The notes beneath the pieces were generated by a model that searched no databases, was not told the DNA's origin, and saw only the letters and a list, made by a program, of their open reading frames with translations. 39,972 nt of DNA from a virus, in IMG/VR virus record IMGVR_UViG_3300005537_000041, positions 1-39,972 of that record, one strand, 5' to 3'. Every line of letters starts with the position of its first letter. The first letter of the stretch is position 1. Both the position numbers and the translations under genes were made by a program. Below, piece by piece: positions 29,946 through 36,854 of the stretch.

Positions 29946-31028
29946 TTGCCCTTTAATGGCTCCGGCCTCTTTTCCCGTGTCTATAGCTGGGTTGTCGATG
30001 CTGGCAACAATGTGGAAATCGATGCTGCCCGGATGGACACAGATACCAACGACATCGCAACGGGCCTATCCAACTGTGTCACGAAGGACGGCCAGCAGAC
30101 GATTACGGCGAACTTGCCCATGTCGGGATTCAAGCTCACGGGCCTTGGCATTGGCACTGCGGCCGCGGACTCGGCGATCGTCTCGAACGCCAACTCCCTA
30201 ATGTGCGAGTTCCGCCTGACTCTCACCAGTGGAACTCCGGTCACAACTTCCGATGTGACGGGGGCGACAACGCTCTATTGCTCGCCCTACAAGGGGAATC
30301 GCATTGCCCTGTTTGATGGAACTAACTGGCATATGCGCTCCTCGGCTGAGTTCAGCATCGCGCTTGGGACTTTGACGAGCGCGCTTCCATATGACGTTTT
30401 CTGCTACGACAATTCGACCGTCCCGACGCTGGAAATTCTGGCATGGTCTAGCGCAACAGCTAGAGCAACTGCGCTTACCTTGCAGGACGGCGTGCTGTCG
30501 AAGACTGGGGCTTTGACCCGTCGCTATCTCGGCACGTTCTACACGACCGCTACGACCACGACGGAAGACTCCCTCGCCAAGCGCTTCGTCTGGAACTACT
30601 ACAACCGCGTGAGAAGGCCCATGCGGGTCACGGAGGCGACGGATACCTGGAACTATTCAACCGCGACAGTTCGGCAGGCCAATGCTTCCACGGCGAATCA
30701 GTTGGACATGGTTATTGGGGTGAGCGAAGACCTTGTCTCGGCGGAAATCAATGCCGGCGTTCTTCCGGGGAGTGGCAGCACGGCAACGATTGTCGGTGTC
30801 GGCGTTGATGTCACGAACGCTTTCACTAGCGGTGGATTGTTTGGAAACGCCTCGGGTAGCACTGTTGCCATTTGGCTGAAGGCATCTTGGAAGGGTTTCC
30901 CCGGCGTCGGACGGCACTTCCTCTCATGGAATGAATATGCGGCAGCGAGCGGGACTTCTACGTGGCGCGGCGATGGCGGGGCTCCGACGTTGGAGCAGAG
31001 CGGCATTCATGGCGAAGTTTGGAGTTAG
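29946..31028 (+). CDS. Tail fibre-type protein, 360 aa
   Basis: TTG start at 29946 is chosen because GGAGG lies five bases upstream. The N-terminal part has AARMDTDTNDIATGLSNCV and LPMSGFKLTGLGIGTAAADS, the phage fibre motif in which an MxGxKLTxLG element precedes a beta domain. The middle contains YKGNRIALFDGTNW and the rest is beta-rich with Thr/Ser/Gly. It probably binds the host surface. It follows the ejection genes and precedes the lysis cassette. Confidence 0.8.
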   Translation: MPFNGSGLFSRVYSWVVDAGNNVEIDAARMDTDTNDIATGLSNCVTKDGQQTITANLPMSGFKLTGLGIGTAAADSAIVSNANSLMCEFRLTLTSGTPVTTSDVTGATTLYCSPYKGNRIALFDGTNWHMRSSAEFSIALGTLTSALPYDVFCYDNSTVPTLEILAWSSATARATALTLQDGVLSKTGALTRRYLGTFYTTATTTTEDSLAKRFVWNYYNRVRRPMRVTEATDTWNYSTATVRQANASTANQLDMVIGVSEDLVSAEINAGVLPGSGSTATIVGVGVDVTNAFTSGGLFGNASGSTVAIWLKASWKGFPGVGRHFLSWNEYAAASGTSTWRGDGGAPTLEQSGIHGEVWS

Positions 31029-31030
31029 GA

Positions 31031-31399
31031 ATGCAAGAGGAGATCAAGGAGGGGAGTCGCGGCCTTCTCGGTCTGTTCGGAGATTGGCGGGAAGTCGTCA
31101 TTGCCTGGGGCATTGCGATTCTTGGGGGGTTAGCGCGCTATGCCAAATCGTTATCTGAGGGGTCGCCCGAAAAGGTCACATATGCGAAGGTCGCTGGAAA
31201 ACTCTTCCTCGCTGGATTCTCCGGCCTCCTCTTCTATTGGCTCACTGCGGATTGGCAAGTCGCGCCCCACTGGAAAGCCCTTGCAATCGCCCTCTCGGGA
31301 CACATGGGAGCCGAAGGAATCGAGTTCCTTGAAGGAGCCTTCAAAGACGCTGTACGCAAGTGGGTTGGATCGCAGGAAGAACCCAAGGGGGACCAGTAG
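31031..31399 (+). CDS. Holin (three-helix type)
   Basis: ATG at 31031-31033 has an AGTTAGGA region upstream. The 122-aa product has three hydrophobic segments, near VVIAWGIAILGGLARYA, LFLAGFSGLLFYWLTADW and WKALAIALSGHMGAEGIEF, and a charged C-terminus. The form is that of phage holins (LydA/HP1-type), which make lesions in the inner membrane at lysis time. The genes after it are the small membrane protein and the DUF5675, Rz and Rz1 genes. Confidence 0.8.
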   Translation: MQEEIKEGSRGLLGLFGDWREVVIAWGIAILGGLARYAKSLSEGSPEKVTYAKVAGKLFLAGFSGLLFYWLTADWQVAPHWKALAIALSGHMGAEGIEFLEGAFKDAVRKWVGSQEEPKGDQ

Positions 31400-31400
31400 G

Positions 31401-31502
31401 GTGAATTTCTGGCCCCTATGGAGATTCTATAAGCGCGCTGCCCGCGTGGGGTTTCTCATCCTCCTCATTGCAGGAGCCTGCAAGGTGATCGCGCTCCTGT
31501 GA
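31401..31502 (+). CDS. Tiny membrane protein of 33 aa
   Basis: GTG at 31401-31403, between the holin and the DUF5675 gene, its stop overlapping the latter's GTG. It has a basic aromatic start (FWPLWRFYKRAARVG) and a single transmembrane helix (FLILLIAGACKVIALL). A small protein after a holin is a candidate antiholin or lysis timing factor. Evidence is position and hydrophobicity only. Confidence 0.55.
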   Translation: MNFWPLWRFYKRAARVGFLILLIAGACKVIALL

Positions 31503-31879
31503 ACCTCATGCTGCAACGTGAGCCGTTTTCAGACTTCTCCGTGAAGGGCGAGCTCTACATGGATGGCGTGTATTTTTGCTACACGCTCGAAAGGCCGGAA
31601 GAAGGAGAGATCAAGGCGATTCCATCGGGAACCTATCCCGTGGTGATTTCCTACTCTTCTCATTTCCAGCGGAACCTCCCGCACATCATGGACGTGCCCG
31701 GTCGTTCTGCAATCCTCATGCATGGAGGGAACAAGCCCGAAGACTCCCTCGGTTGCGTTCTCTGCGGCTACAGCGAACTGGGAGAGGATTCCATCGGGGA
31801 TGCTCAGGCTGTAACCGATCTTCTCAGCGCCCTGGTGGACGCTGGGGGTCATGCCCGTATCGCGGTGCTCGACCCATGA
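31499..31879 (+). CDS. DUF5675 protein in endolysin position
   Basis: GTG at 31499 overlaps the previous stop. The 126-aa protein has the DUF5675 pattern: LMLQREPFSDFSVKGELYMDG, YTLERPEEGEIKAIPSGTYPV, then VPGRSAILMHGGNKPEDSLGCVLCG. The HGG...S-x-G-C block (His75, Ser83, Cys86) resembles the catalytic His/Cys spacing idea of L,D-transpeptidase folds. No muramidase, amidase or peptidase is otherwise visible in the lysis cassette, so this may be the phage's cell-wall enzyme. That is a hypothesis. Confidence 0.8.
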   Translation: MNLMLQREPFSDFSVKGELYMDGVYFCYTLERPEEGEIKAIPSGTYPVVISYSSHFQRNLPHIMDVPGRSAILMHGGNKPEDSLGCVLCGYSELGEDSIGDAQAVTDLLSALVDAGGHARIAVLDP

Positions 31880-32406
31880 TCGTCTTCCTCAAAGCCGCAT
31901 GGGCGGTCGCCAAGCTGATTCCGTGGCAGGTGTATGCGGTCGTTGTCGCCGCCATTTGGGTCTACGGCTATGGCGTTCACGAACATACCTTGGGCTACAA
32001 CGAAGCGAAGGGCGAAGACGCCAAAGCCCAAGCCGAACAAATGGCGTTCTACCAGAAGCGCGTTGCGGAGATCCAAGCCAAGCAACAGGAAGTCATCATC
32101 AAGACGGTCACGGTCTACCGCGACCGAATCAAAATCGTGAAGGAGAAAGGCGATGAAGTCATCCGCGAGATTCCCGTCATTGTTGGCGATGCTCCTGTTC
32201 TTTCTGGCGGGGTGCGCGTCGCCCATGATGCCGCCGCCCTTGGTCACTTGCCCGACGATCCCGAAGGAGCTGCTCGAGCCGCCGCCCCCGTTGAAACCAC
32301 TACCTTGCTGCGAACCGTCGCAGAGAACTACGAATCCTGCGAAGCAACCCGACAACAACTCATAAGCCTTCAGTCCCTCGTGTCAACCCTAGGAGAAAAG
32401 CAATGA
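31876..32406 (+). CDS. i-spanin (Rz-like)
   Basis: ATG at 31876-31878 overlaps the previous stop. The 176-aa product starts with one transmembrane helix (KLIPWQVYAVVVAAIWVYGYG) and continues as a long periplasmic helix (EQMAFYQKRVAEIQAKQQEVIIKTVTVYRDRIKIVKEKG), the plan of lambda Rz. It pairs with the o-spanin encoded inside it to bridge and fuse the membranes at the last lysis step. Confidence 0.85.
   Translation: MIVFLKAAWAVAKLIPWQVYAVVVAAIWVYGYGVHEHTLGYNEAKGEDAKAQAEQMAFYQKRVAEIQAKQQEVIIKTVTVYRDRIKIVKEKGDEVIREIPVIVGDAPVLSGGVRVAHDAAALGHLPDDPEGAARAAAPVETTTLLRTVAENYESCEATRQQLISLQSLVSTLGEKQ
32153..32365 (+). CDS. o-spanin (Rz1-like), embedded in the Rz gene
   Basis: A second frame inside the i-spanin gene. 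The 70-aa product has a signal sequence ending in the lipobox LAGC (near residue 21) and a Pro-rich mature part (PMMPPPLV, LLEPPPPLKPLP), as in Rz1. The complete nesting in a different frame is typical of lambda-type spanins. Confidence 0.85.
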   Translation: MKSSARFPSLLAMLLFFLAGCASPMMPPPLVTCPTIPKELLEPPPPLKPLPCCEPSQRTTNPAKQPDNNS

Positions 32407-33053
32407 ACGAAGCTCTACTCGTCACCGTAGGCGTAGCGGGTGTCTGCATCCTCGTCGCCTTTGAAGTCCTGAAGTGGGCCAAGGCTCACCAGTCCAATCC
32501 CCTCGTGCAGCAGGTCGAGGCCAAGGTTCCTCCTGCGGTCCTGTCGGCGGCTGGAATCCCCGCCGTGACCGGCGAGCACCTGGTCGCGGCCGTGACCGCT
32601 ACCGGAGCGGCTGTCGCTCAAGCTGTGCAGGCGGTTGCTACCGTGGGGGGCGTGCCGGCGAATCAGGCCGCGCTATTCCTCGGCCAAGGCACCGTGGATG
32701 CGGCGGTCAACCGCCTGTCTGCCCCCCAGCCGATTCCTGAAGCTGCCGCCCCCCCTGCCCAAACGCCTCCCTTCCCCGGCGTGTGGATTCAGGATGCCGC
32801 GAAGGATCAGACCATCACTTCGCAGCCCATGATCCTCCCTGGGGGCTTCAGCTACATGCTGTGGGCGGAGTCGCCGGTCTACTTCAAGGACTTCACCCTG
32901 TCCGGCCTCGGCCCGATCGCGGTAAATGGCAGCGTGACGGTCACTGCGGATACGGTCTGCACCCTCTCCGCGACCTGCTACGGCAATCCCTCGAATCCGA
33001 CCGGGCAGGCCCGTCTGCAATGCCGGCTGGATAAGCACCCCATCAAGCCGTGA
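32403..33053 (+). CDS. Hypothetical membrane-anchored protein, 216 aa
   Basis: ATG overlaps the Rz stop. An N-terminal transmembrane helix (LLVTVGVAGVCILVAFEVL) is followed by an Ala/Val-rich helical stretch, a Pro-rich linker and a C-terminal beta domain (YFKDFTLSGLGPIAVNGSVTVTADTVCTLSATCYG). It lies after the lysis genes, where morons often stand. It resembles no known family here; being membrane-tethered, it could be a late or lysogenic accessory protein. Confidence 0.6.
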   Translation: MNEALLVTVGVAGVCILVAFEVLKWAKAHQSNPLVQQVEAKVPPAVLSAAGIPAVTGEHLVAAVTATGAAVAQAVQAVATVGGVPANQAALFLGQGTVDAAVNRLSAPQPIPEAAAPPAQTPPFPGVWIQDAAKDQTITSQPMILPGGFSYMLWAESPVYFKDFTLSGLGPIAVNGSVTVTADTVCTLSATCYGNPSNPTGQARLQCRLDKHPIKP

Positions 33054-33163
33054 CCCCGTGCGGCGCTATCCGCTTCCTCAAATACCTGGCCGACGACTTC
33101 TCCGTGTTGGTCAGGTGTCGGAGGTTGCGGCTCGAGCGTGGGAGAACCTTCGTCCTGCATTGA
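33050..33163 (+). CDS. Possible 37-aa protein overlapping previous stop
   Basis: A GTGA overlap with the previous gene starts a basic 37-residue frame (LADDFSVLVRCRRLRLERGR). There is no ribosome-binding site beyond coupling and no similarity, so it is only a candidate. A 64-codon frame in another phase from GTG 33058 covers the same DNA. Confidence 0.3.
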   Translation: MTPCGAIRFLKYLADDFSVLVRCRRLRLERGRTFVLH

Positions 33164-33174
33164 GGGAGCCGAGC

Positions 33175-33252
33175 ATGGGCGTCTTCTTCGCCCTGCTCGC
33201 CTTCTTCGCGCTGGGGGAATGGCTCCTGGACCGGCTGATGGCGGGGTGGTGA
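33175..33252 (+). CDS. Possible 25-aa single-helix membrane peptide
   Basis: ATG 33175 follows GAGGGAG and encodes a hydrophobic helix (VFFALLAFFALGEWLLDRL). It may be the end of the 64-codon frame starting at GTG 33058, or a small peptide of its own. The evidence is a good ribosome-binding site and hydrophobicity. Confidence 0.35.
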   Translation: MGVFFALLAFFALGEWLLDRLMAGW

Positions 33253-33253
33253 T

Positions 33254-33280
33254 GGGCCTCCTGATGGGCTTCGGAGGCCC
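33254..33280 (+). terminator. Strong hairpin at the end of the late operon
   Basis: GGGCCTCC (33254-33261) and GGAGGCCC (33273-33280) form a perfect eight-base-pair stem with an 11-base loop, just after the last rightward genes and before attP. No T-run follows, so it may be a weak or factor-assisted terminator or only an RNA end structure. Confidence 0.4.
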
Positions 33281-33294
33281 GATTGACCCTCAAA

Positions 33295-33310
33295 GGTTCC
33301 ATGTGGAACA
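33295..33310. promoter_or_regulatory. parS-like palindrome beside attP
   Basis: Read on the minus strand it is TGTTCCACATGGAACC, two mismatches from the chromosomal parS consensus TGTTCCACGTGGAACA. It includes a perfect GTTCCA / TGGAAC inverted repeat around TG. It lies 40 bp from the attP core and could instead be an arm-type integrase or excisionase site. Confidence 0.35.
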
Positions 33311-33350
33311 TTGAAAACAGGCACTTAGCATCTTCCGGGGCGGGGCAAAA

Positions 33351-33398
33351 GGACTTTTAATCCGTTGGTCACTGGTTCGAATCCAGTACGCCCTACCA
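33351..33398 (+). other. attP core: 3' half of a tRNA-Lys(TTT) gene
   Basis: From GGACTTTTAATCC (anticodon stem-loop with TTT) through the T-arm ACTGG-TTCGAAT-CCAGT (33371-33387) and acceptor strand ACGCCCT to the encoded ACCA end, this is the 3' part of a tRNA-Lys. No D-arm or 5' acceptor strand is present upstream, so it is not a whole tRNA gene. It lies 14 bp from the integrase stop and is the expected crossover region that restores the host tRNA after integration. Confidence 0.88.
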
Positions 33399-33411
33399 AT
33401 AAATCAAGGAC

Positions 33412-34404
33412 TTAGGCCGCTTTCTTGGCCTTCGTCCTTTTCCTGATGGGCGCTCTGATGGGCTTGAGCGCCTTTTCCAGGGCTTTCCTTCGGGCTCCCA
33501 TGTCCGTATGGACGTAGCGCCGATGGGTCTCCACGGACTTGTGCCCCATGATGTCCATGGACACCCGTAGATCGGCCCTGGAACGCGCCAGGGCGCTCGC
33601 CACCATGTGGCGAAGGTCATGGTAGCGGATGTCGAGCTTGGCCTTCTCACGGGCTCGCTCGAAGCCCCTATAGACATTCCGCCAGCCGGCGCGGAAGGGG
33701 ATTTGGGATAGGTGGGGCTTCAACTCGGGCAGGATGGGGATGATGCGATCGGCCCCGTTCTTCGTGTCTCGGGCGACGATTACCCCGCCTTTCACGTCCG
33801 ACGGAGTGAGCTTCAGGACTTCCCCCAGGCGAAGGCCGGTATAGGCCGAGAGGGCGATGAGGGCCTTGGCCCTAGCCGTGGAGGCTTTCTCGATCAGGAG
33901 CGCGGCCATTTCGGGGGTCACTTCCCGGCGCTCATACTTCTTCTCCGGTAGGAGCTGGATCCTCGAGGAGAGGTTTTCTTCCGTCCAGCCCTTGCGCCAT
34001 GCGAACTTGGCGACGGCCTTTAGGATGCAGAGCCGGCGATTAATCGTCCCCGGCTTGAGCGTTCCCACCTTAATGCATTCAACTGCCCGTCCAAGCTCGC
34101 CCAAAGCAAATCCATCTGATACTGAAATAACGCAGCTTGCGTGGCTTCGCGTTGCCTTTTCGCTCTTTCGTCCCGTAACCGCTTCAGCCAACCAGGTGTT
34201 GATGGCGCTTTCAAGGGTGACATTTGGCCTCTTTCCTATGACCGCTTGGTCGATGTAGTCGTGCCGGAGACGAGTTTCAAGCTGGGACGCCTGCTCTTTC
34301 GTCGCGCCGGGCGGGAGCCGTCGAAAAATACGACTTCCGCGCACCTCGAACTCGACGGCATAGCGCTTCCTGCCTTGCTCGTCTTTCCATCCCCGGACCC
34401 CCAT
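33412..34404 (-). CDS. int: Tyrosine-family integrase
   Basis: The 330-aa protein has a basic N-terminal arm-binding domain (RGWKDEQGRKRYAVEFEVRG), a core-binding domain (about residues 60-160) and a catalytic domain with the full set: Arg192 in TGLRLGEVL, Lys215, His262 and Arg265 in YHDLRHMVAS, His288 in MGHKS and the nucleophile Tyr297 in RRYVH. It recombines attP with the tRNA-Lys attB. Located at the end of the leftward operon next to attP, and its start is inside the excisionase frame. Confidence 0.95.
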   Translation of the reverse strand: MGVRGWKDEQGRKRYAVEFEVRGSRIFRRLPPGATKEQASQLETRLRHDYIDQAVIGKRPNVTLESAINTWLAEAVTGRKSEKATRSHASCVISVSDGFALGELGRAVECIKVGTLKPGTINRRLCILKAVAKFAWRKGWTEENLSSRIQLLPEKKYERREVTPEMAALLIEKASTARAKALIALSAYTGLRLGEVLKLTPSDVKGGVIVARDTKNGADRIIPILPELKPHLSQIPFRAGWRNVYRGFERAREKAKLDIRYHDLRHMVASALARSRADLRVSMDIMGHKSVETHRRYVHTDMGARRKALEKALKPIRAPIRKRTKAKKAA

Positions 34405-34559
34405 TTGATCCTCTTTTTGTAAGCCTCAATCGCTTCAAGGGGGAAGCGTACACAGCGCTTGGAGACAATACCGTACTCCAATTCCCCGCGAGCCTTCAAC
34501 CGCTTCACGGTGGAGGGCGAGACGTTGAGCTCGAGCGCGGCTTGTTTGATCGTCAGCAC
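34236..34559 (-). CDS. Excisionase (AlpA/HTH_17-like), overlapping int
   Basis: GTG at 34557-34559. The first 50 residues form a MerR-type winged helix (TIKQAALELNVSPSTVKRLKARGELEY and RFPLEAIEAYKKR), typical of excisionases that bend DNA at att sites. The rest of the 107-aa frame overlaps the first 169 bases of the integrase gene in another phase, and its C-terminal part looks less conserved, so the useful protein may be mainly the first 55 residues. The role is inferred from family and place. Confidence 0.75.
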   Translation of the reverse strand: MLTIKQAALELNVSPSTVKRLKARGELEYGIVSKRCVRFPLEAIEAYKKRIKWGSGDGKTSKAGSAMPSSSRCAEVVFFDGSRPARRKSRRPSLKLVSGTTTSTKRS

Positions 34560-34583
34560 GTTCTACGCTTCAGCAGTGACAAG

Positions 34584-34967
34584 TCAGGGTTTTGACTCGC
34601 ATACGCAAACATAGCGACCCCGCTCGGCGCTCGCCACTCGATCAAAGCGGTGCTTGGCTCCCGGCTCTTTGCTGCAATTGTTTCTGTCGCGCGTTGGCGT
34701 ACCAGCGGCAAGCCATTCACGATGCTCCATGTATCGTTCGTACTCGGTCAGGAGATGTGGTTTCGCCGAGATCCACTTTGCGAGGCAGGGAAGGGCGCAG
34801 AAGTGATGCGGGCGGTCGATGGGCGGCGCGACGGCCATCATCGTCACGGATGCGCCTACCGACGGCTTGAACTCACTTTCCACGACGAGCCGATAGCCTT
34901 CGCAGTTGCCGGTGGATGTGATGTCTTCTCCGCACTGATCGCAAATTGTTCGCGGGCTTTCTCGCAT
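34584..34967 (-). CDS. Cys-rich zinc-type phage protein, 127 aa
   Basis: ATG at 34965-34967; an ATG at 35015 in frame would add 16 residues that overlap the neighbour. The product has CDQCGEDITSTGNCEG near the start and HFCALPCLAKWISAKP in the middle, consistent with a small zinc-binding fold, then a tail with GAKHRFDRVASAERGRYVCVC. It is one of three cysteine-rich small genes in this stretch. Function unknown. Confidence 0.65.
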   Translation of the reverse strand: MRESPRTICDQCGEDITSTGNCEGYRLVVESEFKPSVGASVTMMAVAPPIDRPHHFCALPCLAKWISAKPHLLTEYERYMEHREWLAAGTPTRDRNNCSKEPGAKHRFDRVASAERGRYVCVCESKP

Positions 34968-34981
34968 AGTCGTTTCACTTT

Positions 34982-35284
34982 CTATGGGGCGTTCTTCGGT
35001 TTGCGAATCGGCCATCCCGCAATCGACAGGGCGGCGGCTGCCCGCGCGAGCTGCGCTTGCGAGTCGTAGGCGCAATTCACGGTCGGGTTGCGACGATGCT
35101 TTGCGAGCGTCCAGCCGACGGGCTTGTTGCAGCTCCACCACCATAACGCGGCCTCCGCGACTGCCAACAGGCGCTCGGTATCCGCGTCCTGCGATGCCTT
35201 GCGCTCCGCATCAACACGCGCAGCTTCCTCGGGCGTGAACCCGCAGGCTCGATCTACCATTTGCTGAATAGGTGAACGGTTCAT
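34982..35284 (-). CDS. Hypothetical 100-aa helical protein
   Basis: ATG at 35282-35284; a GTG at 35296 in frame, right after the previous stop, is an alternative. The product starts NRSPIQQMVDRACGFTPEEAARVDAERKASQD and is mostly helical, with a WWWSCNKP motif in the middle. No family is recognised. It is part of the leftward operon. Confidence 0.6.
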   Translation of the reverse strand: MNRSPIQQMVDRACGFTPEEAARVDAERKASQDADTERLLAVAEAALWWWSCNKPVGWTLAKHRRNPTVNCAYDSQAQLARAAAALSIAGWPIRKPKNAP

Positions 35285-35296
35285 ATCGGATGGCAC

Positions 35297-35578
35297 TCAG
35301 GGATGGTCGGATGCCGTGCGCTCAACCTCTTGCAGCGCGTCCTGTATCTCGTGCCACGAGTACGCGCGCTGGTCATAGCTGAGATTCAGGCGGCGCGTGA
35401 ATATCTCGCGCACGGATCGCGCCGGAATTACCCCGTGCTTCCCCGCGCAAAGTTCCGCGATCTTGTCCGCCGCACGATGGCAAACGTGATCCTTGGGCGT
35501 CTTGCCCTTGCTCCAGCGCGTGCTCTGCCACGCCTTCGCGTGCAGTTCCTCTACCAATCGTTCGGGCGAATCGCTCAT
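35297..35578 (-). CDS. Hypothetical 93-aa protein
   Basis: ATG at 35576-35578 with AGGTGA upstream; a GTG four codons earlier is possible. The chain is charged and helical, including AWQSTRWSKGKTPKDHVCHRAADKIAEL and YSWHEIQDALQEVER. No known domain. It abuts the start of the next gene. Confidence 0.6.
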   Translation of the reverse strand: MSDSPERLVEELHAKAWQSTRWSKGKTPKDHVCHRAADKIAELCAGKHGVIPARSVREIFTRRLNLSYDQRAYSWHEIQDALQEVERTASDHP

Positions 35579-35604
35579 CGATTTTTTCACCTAAGAGGGG
35601 TGAT

Positions 35605-35778
35605 TCAAAGTAGTTCCATCATCGCGCGTTCCAACACCTTGTCGCGCGCGTCTTCGACGATCTTGGCCGCAATGGCTATGCACTCGTCGCAGATAAAAAC
35701 GTCCGGCCCGGCGATCAGGTGCTTAACGTGCTCCTGGTCGTTGTTGCAGAACGAGCAGCGTAGCAATGGGGTGTTCAC
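35605..35778 (-). CDS. Stand-alone ClpX-type zinc-binding domain protein
   Basis: GTG at 35776-35778 overlaps the previous stop (GTGA); a GTG at 35802 would add eight residues. The 57-aa product is nearly all one zinc domain: [21 protein letters not shown], then [15 protein letters not shown], with Cys8, Cys11, Cys30 and Cys33. This is the N-terminal zinc-binding domain of ClpX, which recruits adaptors and substrates, but without the AAA+ motor. It could compete with or redirect host ClpXP; that is inference. Confidence 0.85.
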   Translation of the reverse strand: MNTPLLRCSFCNNDQEHVKHLIAGPDVFICDECIAIAAKIVEDARDKVLERAMMELL

Positions 35779-36011
35779 TCTGATACGCTCCCGGAATGAC
35801 ACGCGAGATCATGCTCGCAATTGGTACATGCCTCGGGGTAGTCCCGCATCGGCACGAAGTTCTTGCATAGCGGCCCGATGTTCGGGGGACTGCCCCACTC
35901 TAGCGGCTCGCATACGCAACCCCTGGGGGCGCTGCAGGGCGTTCGCTCAAAGACGTGATGCTGAGCCTTCGGCAGACCGCATTCCAAGCAACGATCAAGG
36001 TACTTTCTCAT
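35775..36011 (-). CDS. Cys-rich 78-aa protein
   Basis: ATG at 36009-36011 overlaps the DUF5131 gene stop (ATGA). The chain has nine cysteines in [21 protein letters not shown] and [12 protein letters not shown] groups, suggesting one or two zinc sites. It is directly followed by the ClpX-type zinc protein. Family unknown; similar small Cys-rich proteins occur in early phage operons. Confidence 0.65.
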   Translation of the reverse strand: MRKYLDRCLECGLPKAQHHVFERTPCSAPRGCVCEPLEWGSPPNIGPLCKNFVPMRDYPEACTNCEHDLACHSGSVSE

Positions 36012-36766
36012 TCGCGGAACTCCTCGTGAACAACATCGGGGAACGCGCGGTACTCGCGGCCATCGAGCAGCGGCGCGACGTTGCGCGGCCCCCATTGCTT
36101 GAAATGGAAGGGCACGCCGTAGTCGGCACACTGCACGCGGATGTCGCGCACCCAATCCGGGTTCATCGCGCGCGCGCCGGGGCCGCTCTCGCCGCCGACG
36201 ATCACCCAATCGACGGCCGGATCATCAGCAGCGGCCCGGTTGAAGTAGGGCGCAAGGCGCAGCGGTCCCAGCAACGGCTCGCACGACAGCCAGCGCTTCG
36301 CCACCTGGGGCGCGGCGCCCAGGAGCTTCGGAATGTCGCGGTCGGCCTCCTCCTGGTTCACGACGGTGATCCCGAGCCATACTGACGGCGGCGGCCAGTG
36401 CATTGACCGAAGGTTCCCGATCCGCTTCGTGAGGAGCATCCACGTTAGCGCGGGGGTCTCGTGGATCAGGTCGAACAGGTCCGCTCGCCACTCGGCCGGA
36501 ACCTCGTTGTCGTACACGTCCGCCAGGCTGGCGCAAAACACGCGCCACGGCTTGCCGGAAGCCGCCGCCAGCTTGTTCCAGCGCCGGGGTTGGTCCCATG
36601 TCTTGGTCCGTTGCCGCGCCTCGCCAGCGCCCCATTTCACGCGGCCATAGCGGGTGTCCATGAGGGTCGCGGCGTAGCAATGGTCACAGCCGGGCGACAC
36701 GCGCGTGCAGCCGATCCACGGATTGAACGTGGAGTGAGCCCAGGAAATGTCGGTCGTTTCAGCCAT
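36008..36766 (-). CDS. DUF5131 (phage Gp37/Gp68) family protein
   Basis: ATG at 36764-36766. The 252-aa protein carries the family signature STFNPWIGCTRVSPGCDHCYA with three cysteines arranged like an iron-sulfur ligand set, then RRWNKLAAASGKPWRVFCASLADVYDNEVP, WMLLTKRIGNL, LGITVVNQEEADRDIP and WVIVGGESGPGARAM. The family is predicted to be radical-SAM related, with unknown reaction. It is common in phage and plasmid accessory operons. Confidence 0.85.
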   Translation of the reverse strand: MAETTDISWAHSTFNPWIGCTRVSPGCDHCYAATLMDTRYGRVKWGAGEARQRTKTWDQPRRWNKLAAASGKPWRVFCASLADVYDNEVPAEWRADLFDLIHETPALTWMLLTKRIGNLRSMHWPPPSVWLGITVVNQEEADRDIPKLLGAAPQVAKRWLSCEPLLGPLRLAPYFNRAAADDPAVDWVIVGGESGPGARAMNPDWVRDIRVQCADYGVPFHFKQWGPRNVAPLLDGREYRAFPDVVHEEFRE

Positions 36767-36854
36767 CGGTCCGTGATGCGCCTGTCGCATTCCACGATCG
36801 CGCGAAGGCCCGCTCGATTGCCGCCAAGGCTTCCGCGAGTTGTTTAACCGTCAT
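36759..36854 (-). CDS. Small 31-aa protein before DUF5131
   Basis: ATG at 36852-36854 overlaps the previous stop in ATGA, and its stop overlaps the DUF5131 start. The chain is one helix (VKQLAEALAAIERAFARSW) with a polar tail. Too short for similarity, but both overlaps fit the coupled operon. Confidence 0.5.
   Translation of the reverse strand: MTVKQLAEALAAIERAFARSWNATGASRTDG

Noticed and set aside
31576-32406. 276-codon version of the i-spanin
   Set aside because: The first 100 codons overlap DUF5675 out of phase; the transmembrane helix starts at ATG 31876.
33300-33398. A complete tRNA-Lys gene
   Set aside because: Only the anticodon arm to CCA is present; D-arm and 5' acceptor strand are missing, so it is an attP remnant.
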